Shown: positions 35,748 to 45,651, numbered from the stretch's first letter. The stretch: 64,000 nt of DNA from an uncultured Azospirillum sp. (GCA_900542055.1 UQMA01000003.1:1-64000); one strand, 5' to 3'. Numbers and translations are program-made. The notes: generated by a model from the letters alone, not told the origin.

Positions 35748-36035
35748 TTATTCTTTCGGATACTTGTCTTTAACACCGCTGATTTTTTCCACCCATAAAT
35801 TTGTATTATTGACTTTATCCCAATAAATCATATCCAGCTGTTCTCCAATATCAGGATAAGCAGCCAATCTTTTTTCACGATAGGTTAAAATTTCGGCTTT
35901 GCTTTTCTCGCAATAAAAACAATTATTATTTTCAATAATTTCATAACCATGGGCATTGCACCAATCCGACCACTTTTCGTAAAGTTCGGCATCAAAATAC
36001 GCTCTTTCCATTTTTATATTTTTGAAATCAACCAT
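35748..36035 (-). CDS. Phage protein, possible tail-fibre assembly type
   Basis: The 95-residue protein ends with AYPDIGEQLDMIYWDKVNNT, a pattern (YPxIGxQLDxIYWD) that occurs in many small phage proteins encoded next to tail fibres. The N-terminal half has CxxC-like cysteines (NNCFYCEKS). Probably a fibre chaperone or accessory protein. Confidence 0.55.
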   Translation of the reverse strand: MVDFKNIKMERAYFDAELYEKWSDWCNAHGYEIIENNNCFYCEKSKAEILTYREKRLAAYPDIGEQLDMIYWDKVNNTNLWVEKISGVKDKYPKE

Positions 36036-36044
36036 AGTTTTCTC

Positions 36045-36815
36045 CTAAAAACCTATCGCTATCCACCACCAGGCAGCAGTATTGACGGTGTAACATTTAA
36101 ATCCGGTTGTTGAATAACTGCGTATCAAAAGCGTATAAACCCCATTGGTTGCCGTGGCTGTTGAAGTTCGACCGGTGGCAATGGCATAAGACGTGCCGGA
36201 AAAAGGCTGTTTATAAGTTATGGAAGCCGTTGTGTTGTCAACAACAAGTCTTCCCCATTGCAAAATAAGTCCGCTGGCGAATTTTATATAGCCGTTTCCC
36301 TTATCCGTTACATTTCCGCCATTTACGAAAGCCGTCGTCGCAACCAGATTTGAAATATCGTTTTTTTCAGCTGTCATTGCCTGCAGCAATCCGCTGAAAG
36401 TTTTATCACCGATAATATTCTGCTCGCCGTCAAGCGTTACGATATTTTCCAATGATGCGGCTATTTGTTGCAAACCATTATCAACAAACTCATCAACTTT
36501 GTCTTTTGCCGTCAAAAGAACATCATTTGCGCCTTTAGCCGACTGCGCCGCTGCCTCCGCATTTTGTTCGGCTTGTTCAACCAGCTGTTCAACATTTTTT
36601 CGACCTTCCGCCGCTGTTTCTTTCAGCAGTTGTTTTTGCTTTTCCGAACAGACATTAATCTCCGGCATGGCTACATTATCGACATAATATTTTATTTCTT
36701 CTTCTCCTGATTTTATATACCTGATGTCAATTTTAGTATCTAAATCTACATCTTTCTGAAACAAAACACTGAAATCTTTTGCCGCATAATTTTCAAACAA
36801 ATTAACTTCTGCCAT
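36045..36815 (-). CDS. Tail fibre protein with gp53-like C-terminus
   Basis: The 256-residue protein has a helical trimer-like middle (TAAEGRKNVEQLVEQAEQ) and a C-terminal beta domain starting FASGLILQWGRLV and ending WWWIAIGF, typical of gp53-like fibre tips that bind host receptors. The start MAEVNLFENY follows GAGGAGG. It overlaps the upstream gene by 14 bases. Confidence 0.75.
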   Translation of the reverse strand: MAEVNLFENYAAKDFSVLFQKDVDLDTKIDIRYIKSGEEEIKYYVDNVAMPEINVCSEKQKQLLKETAAEGRKNVEQLVEQAEQNAEAAAQSAKGANDVLLTAKDKVDEFVDNGLQQIAASLENIVTLDGEQNIIGDKTFSGLLQAMTAEKNDISNLVATTAFVNGGNVTDKGNGYIKFASGLILQWGRLVVDNTTASITYKQPFSGTSYAIATGRTSTATATNGVYTLLIRSYSTTGFKCYTVNTAAWWWIAIGF

Positions 36816-37164
36816 CAGTAACCTCCTCGCTGATTTGAAATACACCGTTAGCGGTCATATCTTGCGGAAAAATTGTATGAACATCGCCGTTTTTAAGAAC
36901 TGTTTTTATGTTCACCTCATAAAATCCGACATCCATTAAGGTATGCTGCGGTTTTATTTTTATCCGCGCCGTACCTTTTTCGGCATTAATGATTTCAGCG
37001 GCAATTTTGTGTAAAAATTCTCCTTTGGAACTTTGTATAACAAGAAAAACCGAGACCCCCTCAATATTCATGGGTTCTCCATTTTTCAATTTAAAATTCA
37101 TCACAATATCAAAACTGTCGCCTCTGCGAATTAAAATTCCGTTTTGTGTCATCAATCCTGCCAT
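36802..37164 (-). CDS. Phage baseplate/fibre accessory protein (BppU-like)
   Basis: The 120-residue, beta-rich protein (RRGDSFDIVMNFKLKNGEPM; VGFYEVNIKTVLKNGDVHTI) resembles the immunoglobulin-like N-terminal domains of phage BppU and related proteins, which join fibres to the tail. No further motif is visible. Confidence 0.5.
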   Translation of the reverse strand: MAGLMTQNGILIRRGDSFDIVMNFKLKNGEPMNIEGVSVFLVIQSSKGEFLHKIAAEIINAEKGTARIKIKPQHTLMDVGFYEVNIKTVLKNGDVHTIFPQDMTANGVFQISEEVTDGRS

Positions 37165-37165
37165 A

Positions 37166-37930
37166 TCAATCCTCCCGTGCTTTTATAAAATAGTTCAGAG
37201 CAATATTTTTGACCCTGATTTCAGACGCACGCCCATAAACGGCACTGGAACGCGCAGCACTAAATTTAAATTGCCTTTGATTATTTACCGGATTATCACC
37301 ACCGCGATTACCGGTTGCGCTTCCGGTGACTGCGCCGCTCTCTTCCGCCGATGTATAACAATCCGAACGCCAGCCGGCCGTAATGTTTGGAGCTCCATCT
37401 TGTTGATAACTGCCGAAAACACGGTCTTTATCCAGCCCGCGCCCGTTGTCTGAACCGCGCACTGTAACTCCCCGACAATCCGGTATATTAAAAGTTGTTA
37501 CTCCGTTTCCTTTTCCAAAAGCCGTTCCTATGGCGGAAAACAATTCTTCATAATCGTTACGCTCAATTTCTCTTCCGTCACACAACAGCCAATTATTATG
37601 GTCGCTTTGTAAAGCCGAACATTTTACATCACCAACGCACAAAGTTTGATTAAGCTGTTCCATAACTTCGTTTTTTGTCTTTTCAAGCTGACGGCGGTTA
37701 ACGGCATCTTGAGCCGAAGTCGGGTCGCCTAAATTAACCAATTTGAAACCTCCGAGATTCAAATTGCCTTCCAACGGCACCAATCCGTTACGGAGCAAAC
37801 ATTCATTAAGGCCATCGGCAAAATTATCATCTTCTTCATCATGATGATCGCTGACAATATCAATATCATCTATACGGTCTTGCTCCCAACTATGCAGGCG
37901 TGTAAATTTTCCTTGTGAATCAAAGGGCAT
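37166..37930 (-). CDS. Tail collar-domain protein
   Basis: The 254-residue protein holds a Tail_Collar domain: WLLCDGREIERNDYEELFSA, then FNIPDCRGVTVRGSDNGRG, and a C-terminal variable tip ending RVKNIALNYFIKARED. It is probably part of the adsorption apparatus. It starts 2 bases after the S74 protein gene. Confidence 0.8.
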   Translation of the reverse strand: MPFDSQGKFTRLHSWEQDRIDDIDIVSDHHDEEDDNFADGLNECLLRNGLVPLEGNLNLGGFKLVNLGDPTSAQDAVNRRQLEKTKNEVMEQLNQTLCVGDVKCSALQSDHNNWLLCDGREIERNDYEELFSAIGTAFGKGNGVTTFNIPDCRGVTVRGSDNGRGLDKDRVFGSYQQDGAPNITAGWRSDCYTSAEESGAVTGSATGNRGGDNPVNNQRQFKFSAARSSAVYGRASEIRVKNIALNYFIKARED

Positions 37931-37932
37931 AT

Positions 37933-39279
37933 TTATTCTCCTTCAAGTTTTTGATTAAAATTGCAGGCTTTGTCGTAGCGTATCAGCAGATATCCGTTTT
38001 TATCCTGATAAACAGCTTCCGGACAAACTTTAGCAACTTCTTGCGCCAATAATCCCAGCTGCGGAATTTTAGAACCGATAAAATTAAAGCAATATACCGT
38101 CAAACCGTTATGCAGCTGTCCGACCGGTTTGATATTTTCTTTCAAACGAACATCCGAAAACATCATACCAAGCTGCGCCGCTGTTAAAGCCGCCTGCATA
38201 CCTGCTTGCTGCTGTCCTGCCGAATTAGACTGATTGGCTGCATCAATTCTGCGATCTACCCCGTTTTGAATACCGTATATATTCATTGCGTTGTCATAAC
38301 CGGAATGCGAACCCTGCAATTGCGATAAAATTTGACTGATATAAGCCGCTTGCGCGTTATTGTTAAAATTTCCGGCTGAAACAGCATTTGCAAGACTGTT
38401 ATTAAAAGCATTTTGCCCTGATAAAACAGCTTGATACGCTGCTTGATTATAACTGTCATTCTGATTTTGCCACAAATTAGACATAGCGCGGTTGTACGCA
38501 TTGCTTCCAACTGTAATGCCTTGATTCTGCAAGCGGGTTTCCAAATCATTTGTTTGCTGCTCAAATTTTGGCTGCAGCCTGTCGCTATAAGCCTGCCATG
38601 CGGCGTTTTCAGCACGTTTTCTTGCTTCATCCGACCCATCGACGTTAAAAGTATAATTTCCCATATTATTGAGATTTTGACTCATATTATAGGCATTATT
38701 AACCAAGTTATTCAAAGTATTGTCATAAGTTTGGCTGTTATAATTTTTTAAATAATTCAACATATTTGTTTCCGAACCATAAGGTTTTATGTTTGCCGTT
38801 CCAGCTCCTAACGCACTCCCTACAGCTTTAAATCCTCCAGACATTTCATTTTCTCCTTTTTGTTTAATAAATTTGCATTCTTCACGCAAAAGTCCCAAAA
38901 CATACACATCTTGCCCATCGGCTCCGTAACGCCGCATTTTTCCTTCTCTCACAAACCCGCAACGCTCTGCCAACGACAAAGAGGCTTTGTTGTCAACGGC
39001 AATCAAAGCGTTAATTCTCCGGCATTCCAGTACATCAAATCCAACACCGAATATTTTTTGCAAAACCCTTTTACTGCACCAATGACGGTCTGTTGTATAA
39101 ATGTTCAGCCAAACCGAATTTTTCGGGCTTAATTCCGTAAGAACCACGCCGCCGACCATTTTTGCACCATAAAAAACGGCAAGGGAAAGACCTTGCCTCA
39201 TTTCTTCATTTTTCAATTTCAGCCCAACAGACACAAAGTCTGCCGTAAAGCCGCTTTTATCATAGACCACATCAGACAA
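37933..39279 (-). CDS. GNAT-like domain joined to a peptidase S74 tail-spike protein
   Basis: One open frame contains two phage proteins. Residues 1-140 match a GNAT acetyltransferase (NALIAVDNKASLSLAERCGF, near the acetyl-CoA loop). The rest starts MSGGFKAVGS at 38844, preceded by AAGGAG with 8-base spacing, and ends in a peptidase S74 intramolecular chaperone (SDVRLKENIKPVGQLHNGL; LGLLAQEVAKVCPEAV). The second part may therefore be made alone. The TTG start at 39279, five bases after AAGGAGG, overlaps the previous stop by eight bases and is preferred to the ATG at 39324. Confidence 0.7.
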   Translation of the reverse strand: MSDVVYDKSGFTADFVSVGLKLKNEEMRQGLSLAVFYGAKMVGGVVLTELSPKNSVWLNIYTTDRHWCSKRVLQKIFGVGFDVLECRRINALIAVDNKASLSLAERCGFVREGKMRRYGADGQDVYVLGLLREECKFIKQKGENEMSGGFKAVGSALGAGTANIKPYGSETNMLNYLKNYNSQTYDNTLNNLVNNAYNMSQNLNNMGNYTFNVDGSDEARKRAENAAWQAYSDRLQPKFEQQTNDLETRLQNQGITVGSNAYNRAMSNLWQNQNDSYNQAAYQAVLSGQNAFNNSLANAVSAGNFNNNAQAAYISQILSQLQGSHSGYDNAMNIYGIQNGVDRRIDAANQSNSAGQQQAGMQAALTAAQLGMMFSDVRLKENIKPVGQLHNGLTVYCFNFIGSKIPQLGLLAQEVAKVCPEAVYQDKNGYLLIRYDKACNFNQKLEGE

Positions 39280-40819
39280 CCCCGCCTCCTTGTTCAAAGC
39301 GAAATCCGGTATTATACCATTCAATCAAATTTCCGCGGGTTTTGGTTTTAAAAACCAAAGAGGCTTTATAACCAACGGCATTATTGCCAATCCATTGACT
39401 GCGGACATGGCTTTTTAATGTAGCCCATTTTGTACCGATTGGATTTTTCAAACTGCTCCAACGGCTTTCATTCCACTTGTTGCCGTCAGAATTTCCAATA
39501 TTTTCGGCATATCCTCGCTCTTCATTTGTAAAGTCCATATCGGTATATATATTTAACGCAAAAACAGAAGAACTTTTGGTTCTCGGATTGAGCATTTGAA
39601 TTTTCTTCAGATTATTAGTGCCCAAATTACAATAAGCCTGATGAACATTTCCGCAAATTGGAAGACCGCTGTCCGAATGTCCTTCATCAAACAAATAAAC
39701 CCCGTTATCAGAACCAAAGTAAAGACGATCTTCAAATATTCTCCAACATACGGCATTTATATTTGTAAACCGGCACCAAGCACCGGAACTCATATTAACA
39801 ACATGCTGTTCAAAATATCCGCGCACGGGAACATTAAACAAAGCATATCCGCCTCGCGGATAAACAATTGCCTGCCAACCTGAAAGTTTTTTATTGTCTT
39901 TTATTCTTGATAAAACCAAACCGCGTATTTTATCACTGTAAGCGTTTCCCGACACTCCGCTTTGAGCCATATAAATTGTTGATGACAATGGAATATATCC
40001 GTCTTCGCAAATAATTGCCAAATCACCGCGGTAAGGCAGAACACAATGTTTTCCAATCGGACGTCCTATATAATATTTTCCTTTCAAAGACCAATCATTG
40101 GCATTGTCTGGATTATTTCCTCCGTAAATTAAAACTTCGCCTTCCGTCGTTATAAAAACGGTCAAATCATCCATACCTTCCCCACCATCGCAGGTCCAGC
40201 CGGCAATGGCAGCCAAACTTCCTCCTTTTGACACCAATGCCGACAAGTCGACACTGTGCAAAGTTCCTTGAACTTCACCGACCGTTTGTGAATACCAGTA
40301 TGTAAGTGAATTTTTTTCTATATAAAAAACCCGCTGTTTGGACACGGCAACGCCGCATAAAAGCGATTTGTCTAAATTATCGCCATCCAAAACCGTTTCC
40401 TGCCATTTCCATCCTCCGGTTTCGTCCTGCATATAAGTTAATGGTTCATCAACCCCGTTCACCAGCAGCAAACGATTGCGGAACTGTACAAAATGCCAAT
40501 CATTACTCTGCAAATTTTCATATTCGACTTCATCATAACCGGAAGTAATATTAAAAATTTTTCCGTCCGCTGCGGCAAATAAACGATTATGGTTTGGAAA
40601 ATTAAAATTCATCAAAGTTTCGGTTTTAATTTTCTTTCCTCCGAGCGCATAAAGTTTATAGCCGCCGCGCAAACAAACTTTGGTTTCAGACGGATAATAA
40701 TTATCCATAACAATTGCATCTGTTAAAGGCATTGTATCCAAATTATCACGCTGATTCAAACCGCCTACTGGCGCTGGTAAAATATAATTTTGCGCTCGGT
40801 TAACTGCTCTGTTTAACAT
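39272..40819 (-). CDS. Phage structural protein, probable packaged-DNA stabilisation/needle-type
   Basis: The 515-residue protein is beta-rich without membrane spans. Its repeated short blades (GGYKLYALGGKK; LFAAADGKIFNITSGYDEVE; ITTEGEVLIYGGNN) suggest a propeller. In podovirus-like clusters a protein of this size in this position is often the head-completion or stabilisation protein (P22 gp10 type). The assignment rests on position and fold impression. Confidence 0.45.
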   Translation of the reverse strand: MLNRAVNRAQNYILPAPVGGLNQRDNLDTMPLTDAIVMDNYYPSETKVCLRGGYKLYALGGKKIKTETLMNFNFPNHNRLFAAADGKIFNITSGYDEVEYENLQSNDWHFVQFRNRLLLVNGVDEPLTYMQDETGGWKWQETVLDGDNLDKSLLCGVAVSKQRVFYIEKNSLTYWYSQTVGEVQGTLHSVDLSALVSKGGSLAAIAGWTCDGGEGMDDLTVFITTEGEVLIYGGNNPDNANDWSLKGKYYIGRPIGKHCVLPYRGDLAIICEDGYIPLSSTIYMAQSGVSGNAYSDKIRGLVLSRIKDNKKLSGWQAIVYPRGGYALFNVPVRGYFEQHVVNMSSGAWCRFTNINAVCWRIFEDRLYFGSDNGVYLFDEGHSDSGLPICGNVHQAYCNLGTNNLKKIQMLNPRTKSSSVFALNIYTDMDFTNEERGYAENIGNSDGNKWNESRWSSLKNPIGTKWATLKSHVRSQWIGNNAVGYKASLVFKTKTRGNLIEWYNTGFRFEQGGGVV

Positions 40820-41516
40820 AGGCTATTCCTCCATCTTTTGACAATTGTCCGCAAAAACCGCACAAACTAATATCTTTGCTTGACAATCCTGCTCCAAAAC
40901 TTTTGGCGCATTCCTTTTCGTATTCACGCATTTCTTCCTGATAAGCCAAACCATTGCGCGCCTGCAAACGCCAACGAACAGCCAATTTAACTAAATATTC
41001 GTCAAAAACCGGAATATCGCTGTCTTTAGTTATTTCAGTTTTTTCATTAAACATTCCGGCGCCGTAAGCCACAACTGCAGACCGATATTGAAATACTATT
41101 TTAATTCCTTCCGGAGGCGGACACAAAAAACGAAACATAGAATTTTGAATTTTAAATTTAATTCCGGTGGTCTGGTCTTGCAGGCATTTTTCTTTTTGCC
41201 ATTGTTCGGGACGAATTGCCCCTATAATTTTTTCATTTGCATTTTTAATATAAACAGTATTATTCAACAATTGAAAAAAATCGGGACAAAAAGTCTTAAT
41301 CAAATAATCGCTTTTCCCTTTAACCGTTATCAACTCAGCATCTTTAGTCAGTTCTTGCCAATCTCCAAAACGCAGCAAACCGTTTAAAGCATCTCTGGCC
41401 ACACTCAAAAAAATCTGCTCATTTTGACTTTTACCGCCAAATAATGTTTTTGGGGCTTGAACACAAGCCAAACTAGCTGCGTCCTGACAAATTTCGAGAA
41501 TACTTTTCATAACCAT
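40800..41516 (-). CDS. Phage head-tail adaptor-like protein
   Basis: The 238-residue protein begins MVMKSILEICQDAASLACVQ, followed by the helical pattern of podovirus tail adaptors (ARDALNGLLRFGDWQELTKD) and a central beta part. It overlaps both neighbours (20 and 44 bases), common in compact phage operons. Assignment as adaptor (gp4/tubular type) is by position and pattern. Confidence 0.5.
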   Translation of the reverse strand: MVMKSILEICQDAASLACVQAPKTLFGGKSQNEQIFLSVARDALNGLLRFGDWQELTKDAELITVKGKSDYLIKTFCPDFFQLLNNTVYIKNANEKIIGAIRPEQWQKEKCLQDQTTGIKFKIQNSMFRFLCPPPEGIKIVFQYRSAVVAYGAGMFNEKTEITKDSDIPVFDEYLVKLAVRWRLQARNGLAYQEEMREYEKECAKSFGAGLSSKDISLCGFCGQLSKDGGIAYVKQSS

Positions 41517-42060
41517 TTTTACCTTTCAATTGTTGAAGCAGAGAATCAACTTTATTTTCTAGTGTTTTGATTTTTTGTTTATATTCATTTTCTTGTTGTT
41601 GCCAAACTGACAAAGTTAAGGTACCTCTCGCACGTTTGATGAACTTAATTGCCAAAGATTTTTCATCAACCAATCCCAACTCTTCAACCTTGTCATCAGA
41701 CAATTCGGACAAAGCCTCAACCGTAAAAATTCCGCGTAATTTCAAACTTTCTATTTCAGCTGCGTTAAGAAAAGCAAATTGTTCCAGCGGAGTTCCGTTT
41801 TCAGTTTCCTTTTTAGCTTGTTTATAACGTGCGTACTCAACCGGAAAACGCTTTATTTTATCCTCATCGGCAGGTTGATCATAAATTTCAGACATATTGT
41901 CTTTTATTCTGACTTCGCAAAAACAAACATTTTTGAACTTAGGTAAACCATCTGCGCTTAAAACACCTGTTTTGACCGCCCTGTCATAAAAACGGGCGAC
42001 AATACCTTCTTCCGAATTTTTTCCGGAAGCTACTTTTTCAAAAGTTGTAAAATCCATCAT
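41473..42060 (-). CDS. Phage protein with C-terminal coiled coil
   Basis: The 195-residue protein has an N-terminal mixed domain (MDFTTFEKVASGKNSEEGIV), then a helical hairpin-like stretch (NAAEIESLKLRGIFTVEALS, ELGLVDEKSLAIKFIKRARG) and a C-terminal coiled coil. It lies between capsid and adaptor genes and is probably a head protein. MM at 42060 is taken because AAGGA lies 4 bases upstream. Confidence 0.55.
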   Translation of the reverse strand: MMDFTTFEKVASGKNSEEGIVARFYDRAVKTGVLSADGLPKFKNVCFCEVRIKDNMSEIYDQPADEDKIKRFPVEYARYKQAKKETENGTPLEQFAFLNAAEIESLKLRGIFTVEALSELSDDKVEELGLVDEKSLAIKFIKRARGTLTLSVWQQQENEYKQKIKTLENKVDSLLQQLKGKNGYEKYSRNLSGRS

Positions 42061-42131
42061 TGTTTCCTTTTCAAAAAAAGGCAGACAACACCATTTAAAG
42101 ATGTCGTCCGCCAATAATTGCAACCGACTGC

Positions 42132-43097
42132 TTAGCTGTTTATCAAAACACCTTGCAAAGCTGCATTCGACATAGTCATATTTCCGGCCCAGCCTATGAT
42201 TTTATAAATAGCATCCTGATTTACAGCCATTCTTTCTCCGCCTATAACTTTCATATTGCGGTCTTGATGAGAACGTAAATACAAATAATTGCTGTTCAGA
42301 AAATACATTCTGTCTTCAGGGCAGCAACCGCCCTGACCACCATCACAAACCACATCAGCTCCTTTGAAACGCAATGCTTCAAAACCTGATTCAGCCAATT
42401 TACTGTCGGTAAAACGCTGCTGAGCAGTCAATGACTGTTCAAATAAAGAATACAAATCATTTCCGGTAATAATCATGTCCGGTTTATCTGTTCCGCGATT
42501 AAGCGACATATACATTTTATCCATAGCCGGACGGATTGTTTCAATAGTTAAAGCCTCTGGAGCGGTGGTCGATTTGTTGCGCCAAAATTCATTACCGGCT
42601 GTCGCGCGGTTAATTCCGCCGACTGTACCGGTAGACGGCGCGTCAGCAACCAATAATTTCAAACCTCCGATTGCTTTGCCGTTTGCTGCTGTACCATCGC
42701 CGTAAACGGCTTCTGCCATTTTGTTGCTCATCGTTTTAACGGCATTTTCAATTCTTTTTTCAAACAAATCCATCATTTGGAACTTGCTCGAATTTTTAAG
42801 CATATCTTCGCCTGAAACAGCAACCGGAACAGCACAAAGTTTCAAAGAATATTCTGCCGCGCTGAATAATTGTTTCGGAGTATATTCAATTGTATCATAT
42901 CCGGAATACCAGCTCATATCTCCTTGCCCGTATTCCAATTCTTCCACAATTTTCGAACCGCCGGACAAAGCGCGGTTATGCCCTTTCTCCTGCAAACGTT
43001 TTAATAAAGCATTGTTGTTTGACACCGCATCAGCCAATTGTCCGCTGCGGTTTTTAAGGGTGGTTGTAAAAATATCATCATACTCAGAATTTGCCAT
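42132..43097 (-). CDS. Major capsid protein
   Basis: The 321-residue protein has the length and pattern of a HK97-fold capsid subunit of podovirus-like phages: long N-terminal helix, E-loop region near GGSKIVEELEYGQGDMSWY, P-domain helix FEKRIENAVKTMSNKMAEAV, and a C-terminal A-domain ending MTMSNAALQGVLINS. It follows the scaffold-like gene and lies between portal and adaptor genes, the usual order. Confidence 0.82.
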   Translation of the reverse strand: MANSEYDDIFTTTLKNRSGQLADAVSNNNALLKRLQEKGHNRALSGGSKIVEELEYGQGDMSWYSGYDTIEYTPKQLFSAAEYSLKLCAVPVAVSGEDMLKNSSKFQMMDLFEKRIENAVKTMSNKMAEAVYGDGTAANGKAIGGLKLLVADAPSTGTVGGINRATAGNEFWRNKSTTAPEALTIETIRPAMDKMYMSLNRGTDKPDMIITGNDLYSLFEQSLTAQQRFTDSKLAESGFEALRFKGADVVCDGGQGGCCPEDRMYFLNSNYLYLRSHQDRNMKVIGGERMAVNQDAIYKIIGWAGNMTMSNAALQGVLINS

Positions 43098-43131
43098 TTT
43101 ATATTTTCCTTTCTTTTTCAGCTAATTTTGT

Positions 43132-43629
43132 TCAGTTATTTAAAGCCGCAAATTGACGTTCAAGCATTTGTCTGGTTGTCAGACGTGCGTTATCGCCATC
43201 TGTTTCACGATGTCCAGAAACAGCAAAGGCGGCCTCTTTAGCCGCCTTTGCCTCTTCTGCTTTTGCCAAAAGTTCCGCCTCGCCTTTTGCTTTGGCTTCA
43301 AAATTTTCGCTCAGTCTGTTAAGCTCGCATAATAATCCGTTTATTTTAGTATCAATATCCGCGCAAAGTTCTTCCAACCTGCCGGAAGATTGTTGTCCGC
43401 AATCCAAATTTATGCCATATACTCCAGCCAAAAAACGCAATGTTGCCGCTGGATTTTTTTCAATCAAATCTTCAGCCAAAATCAAATTTTCAATCCATTC
43501 TTTAGCACTTTTAAAACCTCGTTTTGCTCCCTTGGTTTTAAAAGCGTCTTCCAAAAAATGTTTAGCGTTTAATTCGGAAACATAATCATCGGGTTTAATT
43601 TCCGGCGGTTGTTTTTGTATTGGTTGCAT
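43132..43629 (-). CDS. Probable scaffolding protein
   Basis: The 165-residue protein is almost entirely helical and charged, with a coiled-coil centre (DTKINGLLCELNRLSENFEA; EAKAAKEAAFAVSGHRETDG) and a C-terminal block RQMLERQFAALNN, like phage scaffolds located just before the capsid gene. MQPIQKQPPE at 43629 follows AAAGGAG; upstream frames run into the neighbour. Confidence 0.6.
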   Translation of the reverse strand: MQPIQKQPPEIKPDDYVSELNAKHFLEDAFKTKGAKRGFKSAKEWIENLILAEDLIEKNPAATLRFLAGVYGINLDCGQQSSGRLEELCADIDTKINGLLCELNRLSENFEAKAKGEAELLAKAEEAKAAKEAAFAVSGHRETDGDNARLTTRQMLERQFAALNN

Positions 43630-43852
43630 TCCATATTCTCCTTTTGTAATTATTAACAAATTCCGCAAACAACTCTTTGCGGTAAGCCTTTTCCCGATTG
43701 AATTTAACATTTCGGCGAAAGGCGTCCGAATAATCGCCGGCTGAAGCCAAACCGTTTTTACGCAGATAGCGTTCAACATCCTGCATACATCCGGCAATTT
43801 CACCATCAGGAAGAATGATTTCTTCCGTCCACTGTTTTGAAAAATAAGCCAT
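43595..43852 (-). CDS. Small phage protein of the head cluster
   Basis: The 85-residue protein (MAYFSKQWTEEIILPDGEIA) has no motif I recognise. It lies between portal and scaffold genes and overlaps the latter by 35 bases. Possibly a head accessory protein. Confidence 0.5.
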   Translation of the reverse strand: MAYFSKQWTEEIILPDGEIAGCMQDVERYLRKNGLASAGDYSDAFRRNVKFNREKAYRKELFAEFVNNYKRRIWNATNTKTTAGN

Positions 43853-43869
43853 ATTTTTTCACTCCGTTA

Positions 43870-45651
43870 TCAAACTTTTTCAGCTTGCAGCTGACATTGT
43901 TTCAAACAGCTTTGCACTGATAATTCTTTATCGGCAAAAGCAAGCTTATCAGCCTCTATTTTGGCTTTAATATTCAATTCTTTGTTTTTTAAAATATTTT
44001 TCTGCATTTCCACCAGCTGTTTAGAATTCGGTTGTAAATTTACTTGTTCTTGCGGTGGCGGCAAAGACAACTCTTGTTCTATGCCGTTAAAAACATTTTC
44101 AAGCACAGTTTCAAAACATCTTGCCCGCGGCATGGTCGAAACAACAGCTTCAGTCATACTGCGATAAAGAGGCAGCAATTTCGGCTGCTGGCTTACGGTC
44201 ATCAATGCTTCTCTAATCATTTTGCTCACACATTCCACGGCTGAAACAGTCGCCGTATTTTCTTCGCTTTGATTTAACAGATTACCGGTTTCAACACTGA
44301 AAAGCATACCTCTTAATTTTTCGGTTTTAAGCAAATTTACCGCTGCCATTGATACTTTTGTGTCTTTTTTCAATTCTTCGGGCAAAAACGACAGCAATTT
44401 ATCGGCTGAAAAATATTCACAGATAATTTCAGCCTTTATCCGCAGCAAATCACGGATAAAACGCTGCATATCGTTTTGTCTGTCCTGATTGCGCAAAGCT
44501 CCGAAATTTGTTTTTTTAATAACAGCGGTTGCAGTTTCCGACGCATCGGAATTTCCGCGCATAATATCCGATACTCCTGTAATATCAAAAATTCCGCTGA
44601 TGATATCCTGACGCCTTCTCGCCAATTGTTCCAAAGCCGAAACGTATTGTTCCAAAGGCACAAAATCAATAATTCCTCTGATACCGCCGTTTTCTCTCAG
44701 CTTTACAAAATCATTTACGGAAACCAAAGTAACATCTTTGCTCAAAATATCTGCCAATTCAGGAAAAGAATTGTCATAAGCTCCGCTGACTTTCAAAGCC
44801 TGCATGGTCAAACGCATTCGGTTGGTAATTCCGTTAAGCTCATTCAACATTTCTTTAATCAAACAATAGTCAGGAACCGGAATCAAACTGTCATTGGTTT
44901 GAGTAGCCCAAATTGGTTTTGGGCAAGGAAAAAAGTTTTTCACTCCCAAAACATCACCGCTAACACGCAAAAAACGTCCTGAATATGATTTTGACAGCCA
45001 ATAAACCTTTCGAGTTTTTTTATCCCAAATTTCATAAACGCAAATGGTTCCTGACATTTGCATATCATTGACATTAAAATTTTTTTCAGCTTCTTCGGCA
45101 TCCATATAAATTTTGCGCGCCAGCCAGCCTATTTCTTCCCAAACGCCGGCAGCTTTGCCATCGGCTAAAAAATCTTTTGGATCAACATAAATCGTTTCAA
45201 CTTTTTCCTCTCTTTTAACCTGCAATCCTTCTTGGGGAGCAACCGGATTAGGTACACTGAAAAATTCAGGTTTGTATTGTTCCCATACTATTCCTGTTCC
45301 CGAAATCAAAAAATCATTACGCGCATATTTAATGACGCTGTCAAAATCGAATTGCGCCAAATTCCACGTCAGCGCACGTTCCAAAATAACACATGCCGCA
45401 CGCTCGATTTTTTCCAAACTTTTATTTTGTCTTTCAATATAAAATTGAGGCTGTTTGAAATATAAAAACGGTTTCAGCGTTTCTATAGTCGACCAAAAAA
45501 TATTATAATGCCCTCTGTGCGGATTGTGATTGTCTTTATAAAAATTACGCGTTTCATCAATCAATTCATAATATGGTTTATAAATTTTCTCCGCCGCGTC
45601 AATTTTTTCAACCCAATCTTCAAATTGCTCTTTTTCTGATTTTTCAATCAT
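43870..45651 (-). CDS. Phage portal protein (podovirus type)
   Basis: The 593-residue protein is the dodecameric portal at one capsid vertex. It has the long helical pattern of podovirus portals with WSTIETLKPFLYFKQPQFYI near the N-terminus, VDPKDFLADGKAAGVWEEIG in the middle, and a long C-terminal helix. Its start overlaps the GroES-like gene by 8 bases. The size exceeds siphovirus portals (about 400-450), fitting a P22-like or related podovirus. Confidence 0.82.
   Translation of the reverse strand: MIEKSEKEQFEDWVEKIDAAEKIYKPYYELIDETRNFYKDNHNPHRGHYNIFWSTIETLKPFLYFKQPQFYIERQNKSLEKIERAACVILERALTWNLAQFDFDSVIKYARNDFLISGTGIVWEQYKPEFFSVPNPVAPQEGLQVKREEKVETIYVDPKDFLADGKAAGVWEEIGWLARKIYMDAEEAEKNFNVNDMQMSGTICVYEIWDKKTRKVYWLSKSYSGRFLRVSGDVLGVKNFFPCPKPIWATQTNDSLIPVPDYCLIKEMLNELNGITNRMRLTMQALKVSGAYDNSFPELADILSKDVTLVSVNDFVKLRENGGIRGIIDFVPLEQYVSALEQLARRRQDIISGIFDITGVSDIMRGNSDASETATAVIKKTNFGALRNQDRQNDMQRFIRDLLRIKAEIICEYFSADKLLSFLPEELKKDTKVSMAAVNLLKTEKLRGMLFSVETGNLLNQSEENTATVSAVECVSKMIREALMTVSQQPKLLPLYRSMTEAVVSTMPRARCFETVLENVFNGIEQELSLPPPQEQVNLQPNSKQLVEMQKNILKNKELNIKAKIEADKLAFADKELSVQSCLKQCQLQAEKV

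Noticed and set aside
39272..39324. ATG at 39324 as start of the GNAT/S74 frame
   Set aside because: It lies 53 bases inside the upstream gene without a ribosome-binding site; the TTG at 39279 has AAGGAGG five bases before it.
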